Shown in pieces: positions 50,127-57,699 of a DNA stretch of 57,699 nucleotides (position 1 is the stretch's first letter; the number at the start of each line of letters is the position of its first letter). The DNA lies in the NCBI GenBank assembly GCA_015064665.1, contig SVRU01000003.1, positions 1 through 57,699 of the forward strand. The letters are read 5' to 3'. Origin of the DNA: Oscillospiraceae bacterium (GTDB taxonomy: Bacteria > Bacillota_A > Clostridia > Oscillospirales > CAG-272). Position numbers and translations under genes: made by a program. The notes below the pieces were generated by a model. The model made no database searches, was not told the origin of the DNA, and saw nothing but the letters and a program-made list of their open reading frames with translations.

Positions 50127-52103
50127 TTATTTTACTATTACGAAGTTATCTTCAACGGTCATAAGCTGGGGAGCGTTGTTAAACTGAAGAGGTGAAACAA
50201 CGTCGTTTATAGCGTTTCCGTGCCAGAGAGCCACGGGAATGAAACCGCCCTCTGCGCCTGTGTTCCATTCGTATTCGGTTGCTGCGCCGCCCTCAAGCTT
50301 ATAGCATTTTACGTCAGCGGACCAGTTTGCGCTCTCTGCTTCGAGAGTTGCGATATCCTTATACTGCTCAAAGCCGCCCATAGAGTCGGTAAGAACGTAA
50401 AGCACACCGTCAATCACCTGACCTGCAAGGTATGCGTAGCCGGAGAGGTCAACGTCGGAAAGCTCAATACCTTCGCTTGAAGCGTTAGCAACAAGCTTGC
50501 CGCCAAACTCTTCGTTTATAAGCTGAACCTCGTTCAAGGTAAGAGCGCGGATAGCCTCTTCTTCATAAAGGTTGATGTTGGGAGCGTTCTCGTAGAAGCC
50601 GTCAACGTCAAACGTCCAAGAGGTTGCTACACCGGAGGAAAGCTTCAAAGAAGCAAGGTCAAACTTCATAAAGCTGATGTTTGCCATAGGAGACTTTGCA
50701 AGAAGGAAGGGATTGGACTTTATAATAGCACCGTCAAGCGCGTAGTTAAAGCTAAACCAGTCTTGCTCCTGAATCGTTCTAACCTTATAGGTTTCACCGT
50801 CACCCTGAGGAATCATAACGTATCTATCGTTAAAGTCAGCGGCAAAGTCAATATTCACCTTATCCGCATTGTATTTGAGAGTGAATTCCTCAACGTCCTC
50901 GGGAACGTTAAAATCAGCTATATCAACGTCAGCCGTAATAACCGATTCGTTCTTTACATTCATAAGAACGTCATCGAACATTCCGGGAATGGATGAGAAG
51001 GTATCGTCAACGGTAATTCCGCCGTTAGGGCTGTAATATTCACCCGTGTAAAGAACGTCTTCGCACATGTAAATGGGGTTATATACACCGTTGTTAACAT
51101 CGGCAATAAGGTCGTCAACGCCGTAAACGCCGTCACCCGAAGAATAGGGAGACCAAGCGGTAGTAACGTTGCTTGAATCAAGCTCAACGTCGGTTCTGTA
51201 CCAGTTAAGAGCGATGTTATCAATCATATAGGAATATCTATCATTACCCTTTTCGGTTCCGGGGATCTTAACACCCGCGCCTCTAAAGGCAAGAACGTCA
51301 CAGGTAGTCTTATACGGAAGTGTGTTCGACCAGAGATACTCGCCGTTAACGTATACGTGGGAAATAACCGCGCCCAAATCGGTAGTGCTGTCAAGAACAA
51401 CGCTGACGTGGTCGGTTACGTTAATCTCGTTTGAAAGCTTGATATCGGAGGAATCGTACGCGGTATTTGCACTCGCATACCATACGCCGTTATCGTCCTG
51501 AACAAACCATAAAAAATCGTCGTATTTTCTTCTGTCGTAGTTAGTAGGCTGTGAAAGCTCGTGAGCCTGGAGATAGAAGGAAAGAGACGTTCCGGGAACA
51601 ATTGCAAGACCGCTTTCAATAATGTCAACAGTAACATTATCAAGAGAGGTAGTGGTAGCGTACTTAACCGTTCCGTTGTCGTCATAGGTATAGTAGTATC
51701 TGTCCGTACCAAATTCCAAATCAAGAATTGTATAGCTTGAGGCAAGCAGGTCGGTGCCCTTGTAGCCGGCTGCCGATTTAGCCCACTTGGTCATAGTCCA
51801 TGCCGCAACCGCAAAGGACGTGCTTGCAGGAGCAACCGTTGGATTATGATATGCTCTGAAATAGCCGCCTTTGTAATCCATTTTGACACCTTTAATGTGA
51901 GTACTGTCATTCTGGAGAGTTCCGCCTCCAAAGGTGCCGCCTGTTTTGGCTTCTGAAAAATCGTTATAGAAGTTGTACGGGTCGCTCGTAACGTTAAGAC
52001 GCGCGCTTCCCGTCGTGGTAACCGCAGAGGACATAACGGCAAACACGCTTACAAGAAGGGTTGCTATAAGCAATGCGGCTAATGCTTTAGAGAATTTTTT
52101 CAT
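50127..52103 (-). CDS. Secreted protein paralogous to the N-terminus of the 1232-residue protein
   Basis: 658 residues, function unknown. The ATG at 52101-52103 follows AAAAGGAGAAACACA; the longer frame to 52178 crosses the promoter. Signal peptide about 1-27 (MKKFSKALAALLIATLLVSVFA, then SSA). The first 360 residues align with the paralogue: LNVTSDPYNFYNDF, QDDNGVWYASAN, VTDHVSVVLDSTTD, YVNGEYLWSN, MIDNIALNWYRTDVE, CEDVLYTGEYYSPNG. The rest (about 360-658) is different: beta-rich, acidic, with EEEAIRALTLNEVQLINEEFG and a C-terminus FNNAPQLMTVEDNFVIVK. No anchor motif. Strong promoter and optimal codons suggest an abundant exported protein; glycan or surface binding through the LamG-like domain is a guess. 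Confidence 0.75.
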   Translation of the reverse strand: MKKFSKALAALLIATLLVSVFAVMSSAVTTTGSARLNVTSDPYNFYNDFSEAKTGGTFGGGTLQNDSTHIKGVKMDYKGGYFRAYHNPTVAPASTSFAVAAWTMTKWAKSAAGYKGTDLLASSYTILDLEFGTDRYYYTYDDNGTVKYATTTSLDNVTVDIIESGLAIVPGTSLSFYLQAHELSQPTNYDRRKYDDFLWFVQDDNGVWYASANTAYDSSDIKLSNEINVTDHVSVVLDSTTDLGAVISHVYVNGEYLWSNTLPYKTTCDVLAFRGAGVKIPGTEKGNDRYSYMIDNIALNWYRTDVELDSSNVTTAWSPYSSGDGVYGVDDLIADVNNGVYNPIYMCEDVLYTGEYYSPNGGITVDDTFSSIPGMFDDVLMNVKNESVITADVDIADFNVPEDVEEFTLKYNADKVNIDFAADFNDRYVMIPQGDGETYKVRTIQEQDWFSFNYALDGAIIKSNPFLLAKSPMANISFMKFDLASLKLSSGVATSWTFDVDGFYENAPNINLYEEEAIRALTLNEVQLINEEFGGKLVANASSEGIELSDVDLSGYAYLAGQVIDGVLYVLTDSMGGFEQYKDIATLEAESANWSADVKCYKLEGGAATEYEWNTGAEGGFIPVALWHGNAINDVVSPLQFNNAPQLMTVEDNFVIVK

Positions 52104-52149
52104 TGTGTTTCTCCTTTTTAGAGGTTGTTTGATATAAAAATCTATTCTT

Positions 52150-52178
52150 ATTATAAAACACTCTTTTCCAAAAGTCAA
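52150..52178 (-). promoter_or_regulatory. Promoter of the 658-residue secreted protein gene
   Basis: On the minus strand TTGACT (52178-52173) and TATAAT (52155-52150) with a 17-base spacer. Leader of about 40 bases. Nearly the same layout as the promoter of the paralogue. Confidence 0.85.
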
Positions 52179-52863
52179 TCAAAAAAATGCCCGTTGGAAA
52201 AGTTTTGTAGACATCTACATAAACAAGGGAGCAAATTTGTTTATTTTGCGAATAAAAGGGGCTCTTTATGCGGAGTTAAAACGAAAAACCGTATTTTTTC
52301 AATGTAAATTTTTTGTGAAGGAGAGGAGTAAATGCGGAACGCGAAATGCAAAATGCAAAATGCGGAATTGTTTTTTACCTTCTATTTTGGCGGTTTTAGC
52401 CTTCGCGGCCTCAAGGGGAAGGTTGAAAATTGATAAACATTTTTTCTTTTGTAACAAATTACGCACAGGTTTTCAACATATAAAATTGCTATTGATTGAG
52501 TGTATAACGCCCCCTCTGTGCAATCACTGACTTAATTAGCATATCAAAAGAGCTTTTACTTACCTTCCGGGAGTAAAAAAGACAATCCCTCACCGCCTGC
52601 GGCGGAGCTCCCTTTACACAAAGGAGCCTTAGTTAGTGCTGACTCGTTCCTTTCAAACAGACGAAAAATTTCTTGTGGTCTTTAATTAAGGCACAAGAAG
52701 GAGAGCCTTTAATACATACAAAAAAAACCTTAATCAGATACCCTGCACAGAGGTGCCCCCCGCTGCGGCGGCAACTGCGCAAAGCCAAATATTTTTTTCG
52801 GCGGGATAGCATGCCCCACCCTACAAGGCGGTTAAAATGCAGGGGACGGATAGCTATACAAAA
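52179..52863. other. Gene-free stretch with degenerate repeats
   Basis: I see no supported gene here. It holds decayed copies of interspersed repeats: AAATGCAAAATGCGGAATTG-like tandem 9-mers near 52335-52370, CTCAAGGGGAAGGTTGAAAATTG-like sequence near 52412-52434 (a relic of the CTTCCCC element; shown here only by position and its core GGGGAAGGTT), and CCCTCACCGCCTGCGGCGGAG plus CTCCCTTTACACAAAGGAGCC near 52587-52628, each of which can fold into a small hairpin (cores CCGCCTGCGG and CTTTACACAAAG). Confidence 0.5.
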
Positions 52864-52897
52864 AGCCGGCTTAAAGTTTAACTGCTTCAAGCCGGCT
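52864..52897 (-). terminator. Terminator of ftsH
   Basis: AGCCGGCTT (52864-52872) pairs with AAGCCGGCT (52889-52897); five T follow on the minus strand. It starts 11 bases after the ftsH stop. Confidence 0.88.
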
Positions 52898-52908
52898 GCA
52901 CGGATTAT

Positions 52909-55107
52909 TTACTGTTTTTCGTTATTTTCGTCACTTTGAGCCGTTTCGGTGTCGGACGGCACGTCGGTTGCCGTGTCAGAGGAGTCAGAGTCTGATTCCC
53001 CGTCGGTTTCGGGAGCTTTCGGCTCTTCCTTCGGAACGGCAAATACCGAGGTAAAGAAATCGTCAACCGGGAACTTCCCTGCTTTTTCGGCTTCTTCAAG
53101 TCGCATTTTTGCCTCTTCTTCGGCTTTGCGCCTAGCTTCCTCTTCGGCTTTTTCGTTATTTGCGTGAGCGGTTTTGTTCTCCTCTTCGCTCTTACGCTTT
53201 TTATCGGCGGCTATCTGTTCAATCTCTTCAATAGTCGGATTTTCGGATTCCATTGCAGCCTTAAACTGCTCGTCGTCCATCGACTCGTTTTTAAGAAGGA
53301 ATTCGGCAACGAAATGAAGCTTACCGATATTTTCGCTGAGGTGCTTTTTGCAAATTTCGTAGCAATCGGAGATAATATCACGGATTTCGGCATCGATTTC
53401 GGACGCGGTCTGTTCGGAATAATTTTTGCCCGAGGAGAAATCGCGGCCGAGGAATACCTCGTCGGCAGAATGCTCAGAGCCGTAAAGAACGGTGCCGAGT
53501 TTCTTGCTCATACCGTACCGTGTCACCATATTGCGAGCAATTGCGGTTGCCTGCTGAATATCGTTTGACGCGCCGGTGGAGATATCGTCGAGCACAATTT
53601 CCTCGGCTACTCTGCCGCCAAGCGAGAGAACTATGCGGTCAAGCATCTCGTTACGGGAGGTAACCATTCTATCCTCGGTGGGAACGCTTATGGTTACACC
53701 GCCCGCTGAGCCTGCGGGAATTATCGTAATATGCTTCACGGGGTCGGTATTCTTACAGAAATAGGAAGCAACGGCATGACCTGCTTCATGGTATGCGCAG
53801 AGCTTATTATCAGCTTCGGTCCTCATATTTTTCTTTTTCTGAGGTCCGAGAAGAAGCTTCATATAGGATTCCTCAATATCCTCCATACCGATAAGCGCCT
53901 TATTTTTCTTTGCGGCGCGCAAAGCAGCCTCGTTCATAAGGTTGGCAAGCTCAGCGCCCGTAAAGCCAATCGTGGTTTGCGCAATCTTCTTAAGGTCAAC
54001 CGATTCCTCAAGGGGTTTGTTACGGCAATGAACCTTAAGAATATCCTCTCTGCCCTTCATATCGGGGTAATTTACGGTAACGCGTCTGTCAAAGCGGCCG
54101 GGACGAAGCAATGCGGGGTCGAGTATATCGGGGCGGTTGGTTGCCGCCATAACTATAACGCCCGAATTAGTTCCAAAGCCGTCCATTTCGACGAGAAGCT
54201 GGTTCAAGGTCTGTTCACGTTCGTCGTGACCGCCGCCAAGGCCCGCACCTCTGTGACGGCCGACGGCGTCAATTTCATCAATAAATATAATACTGGCAGG
54301 AGTTTTTCTCGCGCTGTCGAACAAATCGCGTACACGCGACGCACCGACACCGACGTACATTTCAACGAAATCAGAGCCTGAAATCGAGAAAAACGGTACG
54401 CCCGCCTCGCCCGCTACCGCCTTGGCAAGAAGGGTTTTACCCGTGCCGGGAGGTCCGACGAGAAGAACGCCGCGCGGAATACGCGCACCGAGCTTAACGA
54501 ACTTGGTGGGGTCTTTAAGAAATTCAACGACCTCTTCAAGCTCCGCCTTTTCTTCATCTGCGCCCGCAACGTCGGCAAATTTAACCGCATCCTTATCATT
54601 GAGGGTTACCTTTGTTTTGGATTTGGAGAAGGAATTTATCTTTCCTCCGCCGCCCGGAGCCTGCCGCATAATGAAGAACCACAGACCGATAAATATCAAT
54701 GCAATTATTATATAAGGAAGATATGCGACGTACCACGGGGTTTCAGCAGCGCGCTCGATATCAAAATCCTCAAGATTGTTATTGCCCCTTGCAAGCTCGA
54801 GTATATCATCCACCTGGCTTACAAGACTCAGCTTGAACTCATAGATTTCGGGAACGTATTCGTAGATGCCGTTCACCTCTTTTTGCTCGTATCCACCACC
54901 CGGCAAGGGCTTACGCACGTGCATAATGAGGTTGAAATCGCCGTCTATTTTGAAATACAATACGTCGTCGTTTTCAAATTTTTCAATTACCTTGCCGTAG
55001 GACAGCTCCTTGCTGTCTTTCATATTCTGCGTGATAAAGGTCACCGCAAATATCACCGCTACGACGATAAGTACGAGCATAATTATGCTCTTAAAATTCA
55101 CCTTCAT
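52909..55107 (-). CDS. ftsH: ATP-dependent zinc metalloprotease FtsH
   Basis: 732 residues. Two membrane helices (about 7-27 and 126-146) flank an external domain. The AAA+ module has Walker A GPPGTGKT (218-225), Walker [12 protein letters not shown] and [20 protein letters not shown]. The zinc site is HEAGH (440-444) with the third ligand further on. It degrades misfolded membrane proteins and regulators. The C-terminus has an unusual low-complexity tail of about 120 residues: a Glu/Lys/Ala-rich coiled-coil-like part ([20 protein letters not shown] region) and then an acidic Asp/Ser/Thr stretch ending NNEKQ. It lies 48 bases after tilS, the classic tilS-ftsH order, with hpt missing. Confidence 0.96.
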   Translation of the reverse strand: MKVNFKSIIMLVLIVVAVIFAVTFITQNMKDSKELSYGKVIEKFENDDVLYFKIDGDFNLIMHVRKPLPGGGYEQKEVNGIYEYVPEIYEFKLSLVSQVDDILELARGNNNLEDFDIERAAETPWYVAYLPYIIIALIFIGLWFFIMRQAPGGGGKINSFSKSKTKVTLNDKDAVKFADVAGADEEKAELEEVVEFLKDPTKFVKLGARIPRGVLLVGPPGTGKTLLAKAVAGEAGVPFFSISGSDFVEMYVGVGASRVRDLFDSARKTPASIIFIDEIDAVGRHRGAGLGGGHDEREQTLNQLLVEMDGFGTNSGVIVMAATNRPDILDPALLRPGRFDRRVTVNYPDMKGREDILKVHCRNKPLEESVDLKKIAQTTIGFTGAELANLMNEAALRAAKKNKALIGMEDIEESYMKLLLGPQKKKNMRTEADNKLCAYHEAGHAVASYFCKNTDPVKHITIIPAGSAGGVTISVPTEDRMVTSRNEMLDRIVLSLGGRVAEEIVLDDISTGASNDIQQATAIARNMVTRYGMSKKLGTVLYGSEHSADEVFLGRDFSSGKNYSEQTASEIDAEIRDIISDCYEICKKHLSENIGKLHFVAEFLLKNESMDDEQFKAAMESENPTIEEIEQIAADKKRKSEEENKTAHANNEKAEEEARRKAEEEAKMRLEEAEKAGKFPVDDFFTSVFAVPKEEPKAPETDGESDSDSSDTATDVPSDTETAQSDENNEKQ

Positions 55108-55155
55108 TCAATAATGCCTTTCTATAAATCGGTTACTACAATATTATTATTAAAT

Positions 55156-56562
55156 TTAAGCTTTATATGCCAGTGCTGCGTAAAGCTTTCTTTCGGGATT
55201 TTTCGCTCCGCCGTCCCTCACCTTAAAGCCCGACACCCAAAGAATGCCCTTTCCGTCGCAAAGAACGGCAACGCGGGCACGCTCGGTCTTTGTGAGAGCT
55301 TTATCGTTGAAGAGCTTTTTAAGCTTGCGGGTCATTCCCCCGTAAACGTAGGAATCACCGTCGCGCTTTTCGCGAAGAGTAAGTCCGCCTTCAATTATAT
55401 CAAAGTCAATAGTTTGTTGTATTGCAATTTTGTAAACTTTTGAAGAATATTCTATCGGTTCGCGCGAAAGAAGCAGCAAAGCTCCTATTTCTTTAATTTC
55501 GTTTTCGCCAAGAGAGAGCTTATACTCGAATTCCGGCATAAAAACACTTTCCTCATCTGTCACTCGGCAAAGACCGCGTTCGCAAACGAAGCTGACACCG
55601 CCCGGCAGACTCTGAGAAAAATTACGGTTGCCGCCGCGGATAATGCCGCGCAGCTTTTCTATATGCGCGAATTCGACACCAGTGCTTCCCCCACGCTTTG
55701 CCATAAGGGATACCGCCCTTGAAAATACGGCAGAATGCAGCTCCGACAACGCATCGGCGGGAATTGCCCCATCGGGATAGCCGTCAACAAAATCCGAGGC
55801 AACCGACTCGATATAGGAGATATCGGCGCGCAGAGCGCTCGAAAGCTTAAGCACCTGCGCTTCGGGGTCGTCGGAGAGCGTACGAAGCTTCGGCAGAATT
55901 TCGGAGCGGATATAATTGCGCTTATACTCGGTTTCAAAATTAGTGCTGTCGGTCACGAACGGAATATTTGCCAGCTCAAGCGCCGAAAGGATATCCCTTT
56001 TGGGAGAATAGATAATCGGGCGTATAATTCCATCGCGCGCGGGAGAGATTCCCGAAGCACCGCGAGCGCCCGATCCGCGCATCATATTAAAGATTACCGT
56101 TTCAAGATTATCGGTGGAATTATGAGCAACGGCAACGCAAGAAACATCATTTCTGCCCTTGATTATATCCAAAAAAATTGAATATCTTACAATCCTAGCC
56201 GTTTCCTCAATGCCCTTGGAAAGTCTTTCGGCTTCACTAGGAATATCTCTTCTGAAGCCTAGAAATTCAACCCCGAGAGCACCTGAAAATTCGCGTGAAA
56301 ACGCCTCGTCACGATCCGCCTCGGCGCCCCTTATCATATGGTTAAGATGTACTGCTATCGGCAATTTCAATAAGTTATCACGGGTGTATTTTACGAGGGC
56401 GCAAAGAAGCATTACCGAATCCGCGCCGCCCGAAAATCCGACAAGTGCTCCGCCGCGAATTGCGTCCGCCATTTCAAAATCGGATACCGCGCGCAAAAAC
56501 TCGGAATACACCTTTTTACCGACCTCGGTGGCAAAGAGCTTTTCTAAATTTACGTCGGTCAC
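55156..56562 (-). CDS. tilS: tRNA(Ile)-lysidine synthetase TilS
   Basis: 468 residues. The PP-loop SGGADS (44-49) with upstream LVGFS, HLNHMIRGAEADRDE, AVAHNSTDNLETVIFN and GSGARGASGI are TilS signatures; a TilS C-terminal domain follows (LRKLFNDKALTKTERARVAV region near 420-440). It modifies the wobble C34 of tRNA-Ile(CAU) to lysidine, an essential step. The start is GTG at 56562, overlapping the dnaB stop (GTGA), so translation is coupled to dnaB. Confidence 0.94.
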   Translation of the reverse strand: MTDVNLEKLFATEVGKKVYSEFLRAVSDFEMADAIRGGALVGFSGGADSVMLLCALVKYTRDNLLKLPIAVHLNHMIRGAEADRDEAFSREFSGALGVEFLGFRRDIPSEAERLSKGIEETARIVRYSIFLDIIKGRNDVSCVAVAHNSTDNLETVIFNMMRGSGARGASGISPARDGIIRPIIYSPKRDILSALELANIPFVTDSTNFETEYKRNYIRSEILPKLRTLSDDPEAQVLKLSSALRADISYIESVASDFVDGYPDGAIPADALSELHSAVFSRAVSLMAKRGGSTGVEFAHIEKLRGIIRGGNRNFSQSLPGGVSFVCERGLCRVTDEESVFMPEFEYKLSLGENEIKEIGALLLLSREPIEYSSKVYKIAIQQTIDFDIIEGGLTLREKRDGDSYVYGGMTRKLKKLFNDKALTKTERARVAVLCDGKGILWVSGFKVRDGGAKNPERKLYAALAYKA

Positions 56563-57698
56563 GGCTCTATATCTTCCTCAAGCGTTCTGAATTTGGTAAA
56601 CTGACCTATCCAACCCATCTTTACGTTGCCGACCGAGCCGTGTCTGTTCTTGGCAATGATGACCTCAGCCGTATTTGCGGAATCCTGCGCCCCCTGCGAG
56701 TCGCTGCCGCTTATATCCTTGTAATACTCGTCGCGGTAGAGAAAAAGAACTATATCGGCGTCCTGCTCAATTGAACCCGAATCTCGAAGATCGGCAAGAG
56801 TCGGTTTTTTCGCATCACCGGCACGCGACTCGGTTCCACGGTTAAGCTGAGCGCAACAAACTATCGGAATGCCGAAATCCTTCGCCATAATCTTAAGGTT
56901 ACGCGAAATTTCACCAACCTGCTGAGCTCTGTTATCGGTGTTTGAGGTACTCTGCATAAGACCTATATAGTCTATAACGACAAGCCCGAGATTATTAATT
57001 CTGCGGAGCTTGGATTTCATTTCTGCAGAGGTTATTGCCGAGGTATCGTCAATATATATATCACAGCCGGAAAGAGAGGAAATGACACCCGCAAGGTTAT
57101 CCCAATCCTCAGTTTTAAGCTGACCGGTTCTGAGCTTTGAGGAATCAACGAGAGCTTCACTCGACAAAATACGCGTTACAAGCTGCTCGCCCGACATTTC
57201 AAGCGAGAAAATAGCAACGGCTTTTTTCTGTTTTGCAACGTTGACGGCTATATTCATAGCAAAGGAGGTTTTACCCATACCCGGACGCGCTCCGACGATG
57301 ACAAGGTCGCCCTTTCCCATCTGAATAAGCATTCTGTCAAGACCCGAAAAGCCGGTTTTAGAGCCGGTAACGGCTCCGTTGGTTTCCGCAAGCGTTTCGA
57401 TATCCTGGTAAACGTTCTGAAGGATATCTCTTATATGGCGAAAATCCTTAGCTTCGTTATTATGCGAGATATCGAATATTTTCTGCTCGGCACCGTCAAC
57501 GATAGTCTTTACGGGCGCGCCCTCGTCATAGGCGTCGGTGCTTATATCGTCACATATACCTATAAGCTTACGAAGGGTGGCTTTATCCTTGACTATACGG
57601 GCGTAATCCTTGATATTGGATACCGCAGGCACGGATTCAGCCAGGAGAGATATATACTGTATTCCGCCTGCTTCATCCCTGTCCCCCTCTTCAACAAG
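56559..57698 (-). CDS. dnaB: Replicative DNA helicase DnaB, 5' part off the right edge
   Basis: About 380 residues visible, running past the right edge. The first visible codons read LVEEGDRDEAGGIQYISLLAESVPAV (by parts: LVEEGDRDEAGG, IQYISLLAESV), the end of the DnaB N-terminal domain; the GTG at 57632 is an internal valine, not a start. The linker helix and RecA-like domain follow: Walker A GARPGMGKTSFA, FSLEMSGEQLVTRIL, VIDYIGLM (Walker B), CCAQLNRGTE, DLRDSGSIEQDADIVLFLYRDEYY. It unwinds DNA at the replication fork. It overlaps tilS by four bases. Confidence 0.96.
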   Translation of the reverse strand, partial: LVEEGDRDEAGGIQYISLLAESVPAVSNIKDYARIVKDKATLRKLIGICDDISTDAYDEGAPVKTIVDGAEQKIFDISHNNEAKDFRHIRDILQNVYQDIETLAETNGAVTGSKTGFSGLDRMLIQMGKGDLVIVGARPGMGKTSFAMNIAVNVAKQKKAVAIFSLEMSGEQLVTRILSSEALVDSSKLRTGQLKTEDWDNLAGVISSLSGCDIYIDDTSAITSAEMKSKLRRINNLGLVVIDYIGLMQSTSNTDNRAQQVGEISRNLKIMAKDFGIPIVCCAQLNRGTESRAGDAKKPTLADLRDSGSIEQDADIVLFLYRDEYYKDISGSDSQGAQDSANTAEVIIAKNRHGSVGNVKMGWIGQFTKFRTLEEDIEP

Positions 57699-57699
57699 G

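Noticed and set aside
52104..52178. N-terminal extension of the 658-residue secreted protein.
   Set aside because: It covers the promoter -10 and moves the signal peptide inward; the ATG at 52103 has an excellent ribosome site.
52633..52890. Open frame of 85 codons on the minus strand in the gap before ftsH.
   Set aside because: It covers repeat relics and the ftsH terminator, has no ribosome site and an implausible Cys/Arg-rich composition.
1..57699. tRNA, rRNA, integrase, transposase, toxin-antitoxin or phage genes.
   Set aside because: Looked for on both strands; no convincing tRNA cloverleaf, recombinase motif or toxin-antitoxin pair was seen.

Overview
The window looks like a chromosome segment of an anaerobic, low-to-mid GC, spore-forming Firmicute of class Clostridia. 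Three things point there: the sporulation/RNA-quality block (HU, RqcP, YabP, YabQ and a SpoVB-like flippase), the clostridial glycogen operon with a GlgC/GlgD pair, and the recJ-rel-dtd-hemZ block. The intergenic repeats are of a kind I associate with gut or rumen Clostridia, but I cannot name a genus.

Layout. 1-9205: a divergent carbohydrate regulon. A minus-strand operon (FGGY kinase, archaeal-type triosephosphate-isomerase homologue, SIS isomerase, YjbQ-like protein, transaldolase/FSA-like enzyme) runs into the E2 gene of a 2-oxoacid dehydrogenase, cut by the left edge. On the plus strand are a DeoR regulator, an AraC regulator, and NagA-like and NagB-like enzymes. 9221-13892: comF, glnS and an MBL hydrolase (minus); a DUF3343 protein and a cysteine-desulfurase-like enzyme (plus). 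13912-24465: one long, mostly overlapping glycogen operon glgB-glgC-glgD-glgA-glgP-GH13-aroK. 24507-27657: yabQ, yabP, rqcP, HU and a SpoVB-like flippase. 27748-34179: recJ-rel-dtd-hemZ. 34336-36997: cdaA (c-di-AMP synthase), an unannotated 50-residue membrane protein and an FAD oxidoreductase. 37124-40166: a Crp-family regulator overlapping a three-gene SsuABC-type ABC importer. 40272-45404: a biotin-dependent Na+ decarboxylase operon carrying two different carboxyltransferases. 45650-52178: two paralogous large secreted proteins among degenerate palindromic repeats. 52909-57698: ftsH, tilS and dnaB, the last cut by the right edge.

How it fits together. The left regulon probably turns a phosphorylated sugar or sugar alcohol into triose phosphates; a direct-repeat operator overlaps the start of the kinase transcript, suiting the adjacent DeoR protein. 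The glycogen operon begins 41 bases after yabQ with no visible terminator, linking storage to sporulation. The decarboxylase operon encodes a membrane Na+ pump core (beta, gamma, biotin carrier) plus a 12S-like and a 5S-like carboxyltransferase, so it could couple oxaloacetate and acyl-CoA carboxyl transfer. Several near-consensus sigma-A promoters with 17-base spacers can be read directly.

The best candidates for something undescribed are the kinase/TIM/SIS/YjbQ/FSA pathway, the 50-residue protein after cdaA, the dual carboxyltransferase operon with a coupled leader ORF, and the secreted paralogue pair. All functions come from reading motifs by eye; no database search was run.
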